Of a stretch of 64,000 nucleotides of DNA, positions 37,577 to 45,391 are shown in pieces. The DNA lies in assembly GCA_964589625.1 (NCBI GenBank), contig CAZPSH010000005.1, positions 1 through 64,000 on the forward strand, written 5' to 3'. Both the position numbers and the translations under genes were made by a program. A model generated the notes under the pieces. The model made no database searches and was not told the DNA's origin. It saw only the letters and a program-made list of their open reading frames with translations. This DNA comes from JBFLVU01 sp964589625 (GTDB lineage: Bacteria; Acidobacteriota; UBA4820; DSQY01). Position 1 is the first letter of the stretch; every line of letters starts with the position of its first letter.

Positions 37577-38161
37577 CTACCTCTTGGAGAGTTCGATGAG
37601 CACCTGCTTGGCGCAGGCCTTCAGGGTATCGAAGACGCCGATCCCCTTCACCGCCACCGCCTCGAACACGGGCTCGTCCTTGAAGCGCAGCTGCCGGAGC
37701 ATTTCCTCCACGGGCACGGCGGTGGGAAGATCGCGCTTGTTGAGCTGAAGAACGTAAGGAATGGCCCTCAGGTCGAAGCCGTGCTCCTGAAGGTTGGCCT
37801 CCAGGTTTCGGATGGACTCGATGTTGGCGTCCATCCTGGGCTCCTGAGAATCAGCCACATAGACCACTCCGTCCACTCCTTTCAAGATGAGCTTCCGGGA
37901 GGCGTCGTAAAAGACCTGGCCGGGGACGGTGTACAAATGAAAGCGGGTTTTGAATCCCCGGATCGTACCCAGGTCCAGGGGCAGGAAGTCAAAAAAAAGG
38001 GTCCGGTCGGTCTCGGTGGCCAGGGAGATAAGCTTTCCCTTCGCCTGGGGGTTGGTCTTTTCGTAAATGTACTGAAGGTTGGTGGTCTTACCGCACAGTC
38101 CCGGACCGTAGTAGACGATCTTGCAGTTGATCTCGCGGGACGCGTAGTTGATGAAGGACAT
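37577..38161 (-). CDS. mglA: MglA-type Ras-like GTPase
   Basis: Small GTPase that sets the leading cell pole in gliding or twitching bacteria; GTP-MglA gathers at one pole and recruits motility machines. The 194-residue protein has the P-loop YYGPGLCGKTTNLQ near residue 17, switch II region TVPGQVFYDASRK near 79, and LQLNKRDLP (N/TKxD motif) near 138. MglA proteins characteristically lack the usual DxxG glycine pattern, as seen here (TVPGQ). It starts 18 bp after mglB, its GTPase-activating partner. Confidence 0.94.
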   Translation of the reverse strand: MSFINYASREINCKIVYYGPGLCGKTTNLQYIYEKTNPQAKGKLISLATETDRTLFFDFLPLDLGTIRGFKTRFHLYTVPGQVFYDASRKLILKGVDGVVYVADSQEPRMDANIESIRNLEANLQEHGFDLRAIPYVLQLNKRDLPTAVPVEEMLRQLRFKDEPVFEAVAVKGIGVFDTLKACAKQVLIELSKR

Positions 38162-38179
38162 GGTCCGGACTCCCCGCCT

Positions 38180-38680
38180 CTACTCGTTGAAGAGCGCGTC
38201 GATGTCCGCGTCCGTGATCTCCGCGAAGGGAGATTCCAGCGCCGACGCACCGGTGGCCCGTTCTCGCTCGGTCTTCTCCATGATCTGCTGGAAGACCCGG
38301 CTGAGCTCCTCGGAACTCCTCTTGACCCGGAGTCTTACGAGCCCGAGGGAGGATCGCTCGTCGAAGATGACTACGAGGATGACCTTCCCCGCCACGATGG
38401 AGATGTGGATGTTCTCCTTTTCCCCCTCGTGGAAGAGGACGGCGAATTCCTTCTCCCCGATGAGTTTGGCCAGGCCGTCCGTGGCCGCCACGTTACCGGC
38501 CGTAAGGGAGGCGAGGGAGGTGGTGTCCAGCCGCTCTACGTCCCCCGTCGCCGCAATCTGCTGACCGTTCTTGTCCACCAGGAAAACCACGTTGGCGTTG
38601 GCGTCGACCCTCAGCTTGCTGATAATGTCCTTAATTCTTTGAAATTCCTCCTCATACATGATGAGGTCTGAGGCGCCCAT
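38180..38680 (-). CDS. mglB: MglB, Roadblock/LC7-domain GAP for MglA
   Basis: A 166-residue Roadblock/LC7 protein. The domain spans ANVVFLVDKNGQQIAATGDV through LTAGNVAATDGLAKLIGEKE to VILVVIFDERSSLGLVRLRV. MglB dimers stimulate GTP hydrolysis by MglA and mark the lagging pole. The C-terminal extension (ESPFAEITDADIDALFNE) is acidic and could be a partner-binding tail. It is co-directional with and directly upstream of mglA. The start at 38680 follows a GGAGG. Confidence 0.92.
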   Translation of the reverse strand: MGASDLIMYEEEFQRIKDIISKLRVDANANVVFLVDKNGQQIAATGDVERLDTTSLASLTAGNVAATDGLAKLIGEKEFAVLFHEGEKENIHISIVAGKVILVVIFDERSSLGLVRLRVKRSSEELSRVFQQIMEKTERERATGASALESPFAEITDADIDALFNE

Positions 38681-38789
38681 ACGGTCCTCCCTAATTCTGG
38701 CTGGTATAGCACAACCCCTTCGGGCCTTGCAACGTATCCCCGGTCATTCGCCCACGGACGGGAGGGGGGCGCAGGCTCCGAAGGGCGGG

Positions 38790-39398
38790 TTACGACGTGA
38801 GGTTTTTCCGGCCAGAAAGCGCGCGGGAGAGGGTTTGGGCGTCAACGTACTGGAACTCGGCCCCCACGGGCAAACCGTAGGCGATCCTGCTGATGCGGGA
38901 TACCCGGCCCTCCAGGTGGGCTGCCAGGAAAGAGGCCGTGGCCTCTCCCTCGGACGTGGGAGGGGTGGCCAGAATGACCTCCCTCACCTCGCCCCCCCCA
39001 AGTCTCTTTTCCAGGACCTCCAGCCCGAGGTCCTCTGGACGCACTCCCCGAAGGGGCGAAAGGAGGCCGTGAAGAACGTGGTAGCGGCCCCGGAACTCAC
39101 CGGTTTCCTCCACAAGGTACACGTCCGAGGGCGTCTCCACAACGCACAGGACCCCTGGGTCCCTTGTGGCGTCGCTGCATAGGGGACAGGGCTCTCCCAC
39201 TGCCTGGTAAGCCCGGCACTCGGAACACCGGACCACATCCTCCGCAACCCGCTGAAGGGCGTCGGAGAGCTCCCGGGGGGCCTCCGGCCCCTTTCCCAGG
39301 AGGTGGAAGAGGATCCTCTGGGCGGACTTGGGCCCCACCCCGGGCAGCTTGCGGAGGACGTCCAGACAACGCCGGAGGGGGGCGGGGAGTTCGGCCAT
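38790..39398 (-). CDS. recR: recombination mediator RecR
   Basis: RecR works with RecF/RecO to load RecA on gapped DNA. The 202-residue protein has the HhH region RKLPGVGPKSAQRILFHLL, a C4 zinc finger CSECRAYQAVGEPCPLC near residue 58, the Toprim domain LCVVETPSDVYLVEE, and RIAYGLPVGAEFQYVDAQTL near the end. It follows ybaB by 10 bp, in the very common dnaX-ybaB-recR order. Confidence 0.97.
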   Translation of the reverse strand: MAELPAPLRRCLDVLRKLPGVGPKSAQRILFHLLGKGPEAPRELSDALQRVAEDVVRCSECRAYQAVGEPCPLCSDATRDPGVLCVVETPSDVYLVEETGEFRGRYHVLHGLLSPLRGVRPEDLGLEVLEKRLGGGEVREVILATPPTSEGEATASFLAAHLEGRVSRISRIAYGLPVGAEFQYVDAQTLSRALSGRKNLTS

Positions 39399-39408
39399 GG
39401 CCCCACCC

Positions 39409-39708
39409 TCAAAAGCCGGGAAGGCCTATTCCTCCCCCCAGGCCTCCCAATTTGGTCTGGAGGGTCTCGTCCACCCTGGAGCCCGCCGAGTTCACCGCCG
39501 CTACCAGAAGATCCTCCAGCATCTCTTTTTCCTGGGGGACCAGAAGGGACGGGTCCAGTCGGATCTCCAGGACCTGCTTGTGCCCATTCATGCGCACGTT
39601 GACCATCCCTCCGCCCGCCGACTCCTGCACCTGGAGGGCCTCCATTTCCTCCTGCACCTTTTCCTGCATCTTTTGGGCCTGCTTCAAGAGCTTATTCAGG
39701 TTCGGCAT
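39409..39708 (-). CDS. YbaB/EbfC-family nucleoid-associated protein
   Basis: A 99-residue DNA-binding protein that forms clamp-like dimers. It has the helix LLKQAQKMQEKVQEEMEALQ, a central strand pair (GGGMVNVRMNGHKQVLEIRL) and the helix EKEMLEDLLVAAVNSA. The Gly-rich C-terminus (KLGGLGGGIGLPGF) is typical. The ATG at 39706-39708 lies inside the end of dnaX (17-bp overlap), so it is coupled to it. Cellular role is poorly defined in general; the dnaX-ybaB-recR linkage is widely conserved. Confidence 0.95.
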   Translation of the reverse strand: MPNLNKLLKQAQKMQEKVQEEMEALQVQESAGGGMVNVRMNGHKQVLEIRLDPSLLVPQEKEMLEDLLVAAVNSAGSRVDETLQTKLGGLGGGIGLPGF

Positions 39709-41356
39709 CGTCTCCTCCAGCCGGCGCCGGGGGCGCCACCGGTCGAACGCCCACCACCTGCCCCCCGAGGCGGCGGACCACCTTGTCTGCAAGGGGCGTC
39801 CCCTTGGGCCCCTCCGGCTCCTTCGGCGCGGCCTGGGGGTCCGGCTCCCGCAACTCCACGACGACCCGACCGGGGAAGCCCAGGTCCCGGGCCGACCTCT
39901 CCAGAGCCTCCCGCGATTCGGGCGAGGCCAGGAGGGCCGCCGCCGTGCGCGCCCCATCGGGAAGGGCCACGTGAAGGACCCCGTCGGGATCCAGCGAAAC
40001 ATCCGCCGCTTTGAGGGCGGATGCGGCCAGGGGCACCTTGAGTCCCGCGCTCGCCTTGTACGCCGAGAACCGCGCGTCGCCCTCGAGGGAGGCGGCCTCC
40101 CCATCGTCCATCCGCTTGAAAGGAATGAGGGCTCGGAAGCGGAGCCCCTCCCCCTCCTCTGCCTCCTCCATCTCGCGTTCGGAATCCCCAGCCCGCGTTT
40201 CCCCGTTCCCCGACGACGATCGCGAGAGAGGGAGCTTGCTCGCCAGGGCGTCCAGAATCGTGTCCAGGGGCAGAATGTTCGGCAGGTGGGCCGCCTTCAC
40301 GAGCTGGAGCTCCACGAGCGCCTCGGGGTCCGCCGCCCCCTTCAGGCGCTGGCGCGTGGAGGCAATCAGGTCGGTGAGCCTCAACAGGTCTTCCAGCGAG
40401 GCCCGCGAGGAGAGGGCTTGGAGCCTCCCAGGAGCCGCAGGGACTTCCGTGCCCAGCTTCAATCGCATGGCCGTCCGAAGGGCTTCGTCCAAGTCCCCGA
40501 GGAACCGATCCAGGCTCTGGCCCCGCTCCCGCATCTGGTCCACGAAGGAGGCCGCCGCCCGAGCATCTCCCTCCATGAGGGATTCCATCAAGCCCAAAAG
40601 AGCCTCCTGGCCCACCACCCCGAGCGCCTCGGAAGTCTCGCGCTCCGTTAGGGGCCCGTCGGCGTAGGCGAGCAGCCGGTCGAGCAGGGTCAGGCTGTCC
40701 CGGACCGAACCCTCCCCTCCCCGAGCCACGATCTCCAAGGCTTCGGGCTCTGCTTCGATCCCGGCGTCCCGGCAGATCTGCTGGAGATACCGGGCCACGC
40801 GGGCGGAGGGAACCCTCCGGAAAACAAAGTGCTGGGCCCGGCTGTGGATGGTCTCCGGAATCGAGTGGGCCTCGGTGGTAGCCAGAAGGAAGACCACGTG
40901 CGGAGGCGGCTCCTCGAGGGTCTTTAAGAGAGCGTTGAAGGCCGCTTTGGAGAGCATGTGGACTTCGTCGATGATAAAGACCTTGTAGCGGTCCCGGGCG
41001 GGCATGTAGCGTGCCGCCTGCATGAGGTCCCGCGCTTCCTCGGCCTTCGTGTGAGTGGCGCCGTCGATTTCCAGCACGTCCAAGCACGATCCCCGGGCGA
41101 TCTCTTCGCAGGCCGGACAGGCGCTGCACGGATCGGGTGTGGGACCGGCGGCGCAGTTGAGACCCTTGGCGAAGATCCTCGCCGCCGTCGTCTTCCCTAC
41201 CCCCCGGATGCCCGAAAAGATGTAGGCGGGGTGGATGCGGCCGCTCGCTAGGGCGTTTCTCAACGTGCGGACGATGGATTCTTGGCCCACCATCTCGGAG
41301 AAGGACCGTGGGCGGTACCGTCTCGCCAGCGCTTGGTGTGGCCGTCTCTCGTTCAT
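39692..41356 (-). CDS. dnaX: DNA polymerase III subunits gamma/tau
   Basis: Clamp-loader ATPase of the replisome. The 554-residue protein opens with ALARRYRPRSFSEMVGQESI. Walker A is GIRGVGKTTAARI near residue 45, zinc ligands lie in CSACPACEEI, Walker B is FIIDEVHMLS near 120, and the SRC-like ARG region is ETIHSRAQHFVFRR. A long C-terminal part with Ala/Glu-rich linkers and a beta-rich end corresponds to tau. I see no A-rich slippery heptamer for a gamma/tau frameshift, but did not check exhaustively. The start at 41354-41356 (MNERRPHQALARR) is preferred over the frame extending to 41842, which runs through the SRP RNA. Confidence 0.96.
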   Translation of the reverse strand: MNERRPHQALARRYRPRSFSEMVGQESIVRTLRNALASGRIHPAYIFSGIRGVGKTTAARIFAKGLNCAAGPTPDPCSACPACEEIARGSCLDVLEIDGATHTKAEEARDLMQAARYMPARDRYKVFIIDEVHMLSKAAFNALLKTLEEPPPHVVFLLATTEAHSIPETIHSRAQHFVFRRVPSARVARYLQQICRDAGIEAEPEALEIVARGGEGSVRDSLTLLDRLLAYADGPLTERETSEALGVVGQEALLGLMESLMEGDARAAASFVDQMRERGQSLDRFLGDLDEALRTAMRLKLGTEVPAAPGRLQALSSRASLEDLLRLTDLIASTRQRLKGAADPEALVELQLVKAAHLPNILPLDTILDALASKLPLSRSSSGNGETRAGDSEREMEEAEEGEGLRFRALIPFKRMDDGEAASLEGDARFSAYKASAGLKVPLAASALKAADVSLDPDGVLHVALPDGARTAAALLASPESREALERSARDLGFPGRVVVELREPDPQAAPKEPEGPKGTPLADKVVRRLGGQVVGVRPVAPPAPAGGDDAEPE

Positions 41357-41409
41357 GGCTCTCCCCGCTCGTCCACCGCCGAGGTACTTAGGGTGGCGGA
41401 AAATGGAAA

Positions 41410-41509
41410 GGGGTTCAAGCGACCTGCGGCACACGGGCTGGCTGTTTACCGTTGCTCCCTTCCGGGCCTGGCGGAGTTCACAGGGCACGTTGCACAGGGC
41501 TCGAACCCC
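41410..41509 (-). ncRNA. ffs: bacterial signal recognition particle RNA (4.5S type)
   Basis: The minus strand contains CCAGGCCCGGAAGGGAGCAA, the near-invariant SRP domain IV motif with the GGAA tetraloop, flanked by long pairing arms. The 5' GGGGTTCGAGCC pairs with GCTTGAACCCC at the 3' end. About 100 nt, a small-type SRP RNA without the Alu domain. It lies directly upstream of dnaX, a frequent arrangement. Ends are estimated from the closing stem. Confidence 0.9.
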
Positions 41510-41540
41510 ATAAGGGTGGGTCGAAACCCGATCCGACGGC

Positions 41541-41569
41541 AGTATACGCCCTCTGGGCTCCGGTGGAAA
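41541..41569 (-). promoter_or_regulatory. promoter of the SRP RNA
   Basis: The minus strand has TATACT (41546-41541) about 32 bp before the RNA 5' end, with a poor -35 (TTTCCA, 41569-41564) at 17 bp. Transcription would start slightly upstream of the mature 5' end. It may also serve dnaX-ybaB-recR. Confidence 0.5.
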
Positions 41570-41598
41570 CCTCTGCGCCGGGAGGACCGGAGTCGGAG

Positions 41599-42045
41599 TC
41601 AGTCCTTCTCCCCTGGGGAGGCCGCCTCTCCTGAGAGGCGGACCTCGGCGTGCCCACCCCACGGGCCGCGGCTCCTGGATGGGCCGGTGTCTCCAGCGGC
41701 CCCGCCGGGCAGACCCGCCGCCGCTTCTTCCACACCCATGGCCCCGAGGAGCGCCGGAAAGGGCCTCTCGAATTCCAGTCCGGCCCGAAAAAGAAGGCCG
41801 CGGGGGGCGTCTCCTCCGCTCTCCCTTCCCCAAACGCGGCACCGCTTCACGGTGGCCCGGACGAGAATTTCACCCTGGTCGAGGAGAAACCGGACCTCAC
41901 AGGCGCCCCTCACGGGAAGCGGAAGGGGTACCTCGAGCTGAACCCCGCGCGTGGAAACGTCAAGTACCCGAACTGGAACGCCGGCCTTCAAACGGGCCCG
42001 GAGCGCCTCGGGCGGGGCGATCCTTCTTGCCGAGCGATGCTCCAT
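41599..42045 (-). CDS. PilZ-domain protein
   Basis: A 148-residue protein with the c-di-GMP-binding PilZ pattern. RxxxR is at the N-terminus (HRSARR), followed by VRVLDVSTRGVQLEV containing DxSxxG. The beta-barrel strands ACEVRFLLDQGEILVRATVK and LFRAGLEFERPF follow. It probably senses c-di-GMP to control motility, export or development; no output domain is fused. The ATG at 42043-42045 gives MEHRSARRIAP. It is divergent from the membrane phosphatase gene (start 42187). Confidence 0.85.
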   Translation of the reverse strand: MEHRSARRIAPPEALRARLKAGVPVRVLDVSTRGVQLEVPLPLPVRGACEVRFLLDQGEILVRATVKRCRVWGRESGGDAPRGLLFRAGLEFERPFPALLGAMGVEEAAAGLPGGAAGDTGPSRSRGPWGGHAEVRLSGEAASPGEKD

Positions 42046-42186
42046 GCGAAGCCCTCTCTCGCCGGGGACCGCCTCCCGGAATCGGTCCAGACAAGGCTCC
42101 CCTGCGGTTCGTCTAGAATGTAGGGGCCATTGAGCAGGGAGTCCACGTGGGACCGGCCGCCGTTGCGCCCCCGAAAGGGGTGTCCT

Positions 42187-44598
42187 ATGCTGACGGCCAT
42201 GGAGCAACCGGAGAGAAAAAGGCGAACCTGGGTCCTCGGACTTCTGGCCCTGGCCGCCGCGGCGGCTTACTCCCTTCGCGTCAGCCCCGATGTAAATGCG
42301 CCCCTTGGACTGGACCGGTTTGACGAATCGACGGTCCGGGAGAAGGTGCTCGCCACGTCCACGCGGCTGCTGGAGACCTCCTGGCCCCTGGAAGTCCGTC
42401 TGACCCAGAACTCCGACACGGACAGCCTCCGGCGAATGCAGGAACTTTTCGGGTTCCGTGCCACCTCCTACTGGACCAGCAAGGAGGTCCCGATCCAACG
42501 CTGGGGGTACCGCGTATACGCCCGGGAGCCCTTGAGGAACCTCAACCCTCTCCAGCCCCGCCCTCCTCTCCTGGAGGCGGAGGTGTCCAGCGGCGGCCAA
42601 ATCCTGGCGCTGTCCATTCCTCCCAAAAAGGCCCAGGCGCCCCAGAAGCTCCAACCGGAGGAAGCCCTGGAGGCGGCCCAACGCCTTCTGCGCGTGTTGG
42701 GGGTGGACGTGGGCCAGCTCACGCTGACGTCCACCCGCACGGGCGAGGAGGAGGGCCGCCAGACCTTCGATTTCGGCTGGAAGCAATCCGTCAGAGGGCT
42801 CCCGGGGCTCTCCTACCACTACTCCGTCCAGCTACAATCGGGGTTTCTCACCAGTTTCGAAAAGAGCCCCCTCCTGGCGGAGGAGGAGCAGCCCAGCCTG
42901 CTGAAAAACCTCGTCGCGCCGCTCCTTTCGGGAGGCGTATGGTTCTTCCTGGCCCTCGCCACCCTTTTCTTCCTCATCCAGAAGCTCCGCCGGGACGAGG
43001 TGGACCTGAGGCACGCCCAGAGGGTGGCCCTGGTGGCGGGAACGCTCACCTTCCTGCGCTTCGTGAGTTCTCCCTCCGGCGGGCTGTTGGAGACGCTCCT
43101 GGGGGCCGCCCTCGTGAGCCTCCTCTCGGCTCTTCTCTTCGGGCTCCTTTGGACCGTCGTGGAGTCCTTTCTCCGGCAGTCCTTCGGCGACAAACTGCGT
43201 TGCGCCGACCTCCTCCTGGACGGCCACCTGAACGTGCGGGAGACGGCGAGGGATCTGGTCTGGGCGGGCTCCCTGGGGCTCAGCCTGCTGGCCATCCCGT
43301 GTCTGGTACACGCGGCCGCCCTCGGGCTGAGCTCTCCGGCGATCACCATCATGCCCGTAAGCCTCAATTTCTCCAATCTCCGCTTTCCCGGCGGGCTCGT
43401 GGGAAACGCCCTCCTGGGCCCTCTGCCTGCCGCCTTTTTCCTAGCCACGGCCTTCCTCGGCGTGATTTATCCTCTGGTCCGCTCCCGCCTTTCGCGCCTT
43501 CAGGCGGGGGCCGTCTTCTCTGTCCTGTTCGCCCTGGCCATCGAGCCCCTCCTCCCCTACGGCCCTCCCCCCGTCAGCTATGGGGCCGCCTTCCTGACGG
43601 GCCTCGCCTTCTTCGTTGGGATGGAGTCGAGCGGAATCGTGGCCGCCCTCGCCGTTCTCTATCTGCCGGCGGCGTTTTCCAATGTAACCCTGCTTCTGAC
43701 TGCCCACGCCCCGGCGGTCCTGATCCAAGGCTGGCTCGGCGCCGGCCTCCTCGTGGCCGGGGTGGCGGGCCTGGCCTACGTAGCCCTCTTCGGAAAGCCC
43801 GCAACGGGGATACGGGCCTACGAACCGGAGTACCTCGTCCGACTGAGGGAGCGGGAGCGGTTCGCCCGCGAACTGGAAATCGCCAAGGGCCTTCAGGAGA
43901 GGTTTCTCCCCAAAGTCCGCCCAGCCATTCCCGGCTTCTCCCTGGCCACGGCCTGCGTGCCGGCCATGGAGGTGGGAGGGGACTACTTCGATTTCCTTCC
44001 GCTTCCCGGAGGGAAGTGGCTCCTTCTTCTCGGGGACATTTCGGGCAAGGGCGTGAAGGCGGCCTTCTACATGACCATGACCAAGGGCCTGCTGCACGCG
44101 ATCACGCTGAGCGAGAGCGGGCACCTCGAGATTCTCCGGCGGCTCAACCGGCTCTTCCGATCCCAGTCCGAGCCGGGCATTTTCCTCACGCTCATCGCCG
44201 TCATTCTCGACCCTGACTCTCGGGAGGTCCGCCTCGTCTCGGCGGGCCACAACCCCCCTCTCCTGGTCTTGCCCACGGAGGCCAGGGTTCTCACCCCTCG
44301 AGGCCTCGTCCTGGGCCTCATGCCCGACGAGACCTTCCTCTCGAGCTTGAAGGACGTCCGGATGACCTTGCGGCCCGGGGAGAAGCTCCTTCTGTACACG
44401 GACGGAGTCACCGAGGCCATGAACGGGGATTGCGAGGAATACGGCTTGGACCGGCTCCAAGAGCGCGTGGCCGCCAGTGGCCACCTGGGAGCGGAGGACC
44501 TGGTGGGCCTCATCCTGGACGATGTGGCCCGTTTTCAGGGCGAGGCCCGGCAGGCCGACGACCTGACCGTCCTCGTATTGGAATGCCATGAATCGTGA
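42187..44598 (+). CDS. multi-pass membrane SpoIIE/PP2C-type serine phosphatase
   Basis: An 803-residue protein. After a first TM (TWVLGLLALAAAAAYSLRVS) comes an extracytoplasmic region of about 220 residues, then about eight TM helices (residues 240-545). The C-terminal cytoplasmic phosphatase domain has GGDYFDFLPLPGGKWLLLLG, GDISGKGVKAAF, SAGHNPPLLV, LYTDGVTEAMN and QADDLTVLVL, all SpoIIE motifs with metal-binding Asp residues intact. Such enzymes dephosphorylate anti-sigma-factor antagonists in partner-switching systems; no antagonist gene is adjacent. Start ATG at 42187 (or 42199). Its end overlaps larB by 11 bp. Confidence 0.9.
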   Translation: MLTAMEQPERKRRTWVLGLLALAAAAAYSLRVSPDVNAPLGLDRFDESTVREKVLATSTRLLETSWPLEVRLTQNSDTDSLRRMQELFGFRATSYWTSKEVPIQRWGYRVYAREPLRNLNPLQPRPPLLEAEVSSGGQILALSIPPKKAQAPQKLQPEEALEAAQRLLRVLGVDVGQLTLTSTRTGEEEGRQTFDFGWKQSVRGLPGLSYHYSVQLQSGFLTSFEKSPLLAEEEQPSLLKNLVAPLLSGGVWFFLALATLFFLIQKLRRDEVDLRHAQRVALVAGTLTFLRFVSSPSGGLLETLLGAALVSLLSALLFGLLWTVVESFLRQSFGDKLRCADLLLDGHLNVRETARDLVWAGSLGLSLLAIPCLVHAAALGLSSPAITIMPVSLNFSNLRFPGGLVGNALLGPLPAAFFLATAFLGVIYPLVRSRLSRLQAGAVFSVLFALAIEPLLPYGPPPVSYGAAFLTGLAFFVGMESSGIVAALAVLYLPAAFSNVTLLLTAHAPAVLIQGWLGAGLLVAGVAGLAYVALFGKPATGIRAYEPEYLVRLRERERFARELEIAKGLQERFLPKVRPAIPGFSLATACVPAMEVGGDYFDFLPLPGGKWLLLLGDISGKGVKAAFYMTMTKGLLHAITLSESGHLEILRRLNRLFRSQSEPGIFLTLIAVILDPDSREVRLVSAGHNPPLLVLPTEARVLTPRGLVLGLMPDETFLSSLKDVRMTLRPGEKLLLYTDGVTEAMNGDCEEYGLDRLQERVAASGHLGAEDLVGLILDDVARFQGEARQADDLTVLVLECHES

Positions 44599-45391
44599 CC
44601 GATGGAGAGAGATCTTTGAAGCGGTCCGTGAGGGCGCCATGAGCCCCGACGAGGCCCTGTCGCGGGTCGCCCACCTCCCCTACGAGGACCTCGGGTTCGC
44701 CCGAATCGACCACCACCGATTGCTACGCCGGGGGTTCCCCGAGGCGATCTTCGGCGAAGGAAAGACCGCCGGCGAGGTGGCCGGAATTCTTCAGGCCTTC
44801 CAGAACCGAGCGGTCCCCGCCCTCGTGACCCGCTTGGATGGGGCGAAGGCCCGTGCCGTGAGAAGGACGGTTCCGGACCTCGTCTACCACGCGCGCCCCC
44901 GGCTCGGATACCTGGGCCCCGCTCCCGGCGAGGGGGCGGGCCAAATCGTGGTGGTCTCGGGGGGCTCCAGCGACGCCCCCGTGGCCGAGGAGGCCTATCT
45001 CACCGCACGATACCTGGGAGCGCGGACCGAGTTGCACCCCGATGTGGGGGTGGCGGGACTTCATCGGGTTGCCTCCATCCTCCCCTCCCTCGAGGAGGCC
45101 AACGTGGTGGTGGCGGTGGCGGGCATGGAAGGAGCGCTTCCCTCGGTGGTGGCGGGGCTTACGGGCGCCCTGGTCATCGGAGTGCCTACATCCATCGGCT
45201 ACGGCGTTCAGGATTCGGGCAAGACGCCCCTTTTCGCCATGCTCGCCTCCTGCGTCCCCGGCCTCGTGGTGGTCAACGTGGACGCGGGATTCTCTGCAGG
45301 CTACGCCGCGGCGGTCATCAACCGGGCAGCGGGGACCCCCTCGAAGCAAACATCGGGATCCAGGGGAAACCCCTCCCGCCGACCGGAGTGA
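44588..45391 (+). CDS. larB: nickel pincer cofactor biosynthesis protein LarB
   Basis: LarB carboxylates and hydrolyses nicotinic acid adenine dinucleotide to start synthesis of the nickel-pincer nucleotide of lactate racemase and related enzymes. The 267-residue protein matches by YEDLGFARIDHHRLLRRGFP at the N-terminus, then VVSGGSSDAPVAEEAYLTAR (the AIR-carboxylase-like core), VAGMEGALPSVVAGLTGALV and IGVPTSIGYGV. LarC and LarE are not in the window. It overlaps the phosphatase gene by 11 bp and the next gene by the TGATG at 45389-45393. Confidence 0.93.
   Translation: MNRDRWREIFEAVREGAMSPDEALSRVAHLPYEDLGFARIDHHRLLRRGFPEAIFGEGKTAGEVAGILQAFQNRAVPALVTRLDGAKARAVRRTVPDLVYHARPRLGYLGPAPGEGAGQIVVVSGGSSDAPVAEEAYLTARYLGARTELHPDVGVAGLHRVASILPSLEEANVVVAVAGMEGALPSVVAGLTGALVIGVPTSIGYGVQDSGKTPLFAMLASCVPGLVVVNVDAGFSAGYAAAVINRAAGTPSKQTSGSRGNPSRRPE

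Noticed and set aside
39692..41356. Programmed frameshift in dnaX for a gamma form
   Set aside because: I saw no A-rich slippery run such as AAAAAAG in the relevant region of this GC-rich gene.
41357..41842. N-terminal extension of dnaX to 41842
   Set aside because: The open frame runs straight through the SRP RNA, and the conserved DnaX start is ALARRYRPRSF just after the ATG at 41356.
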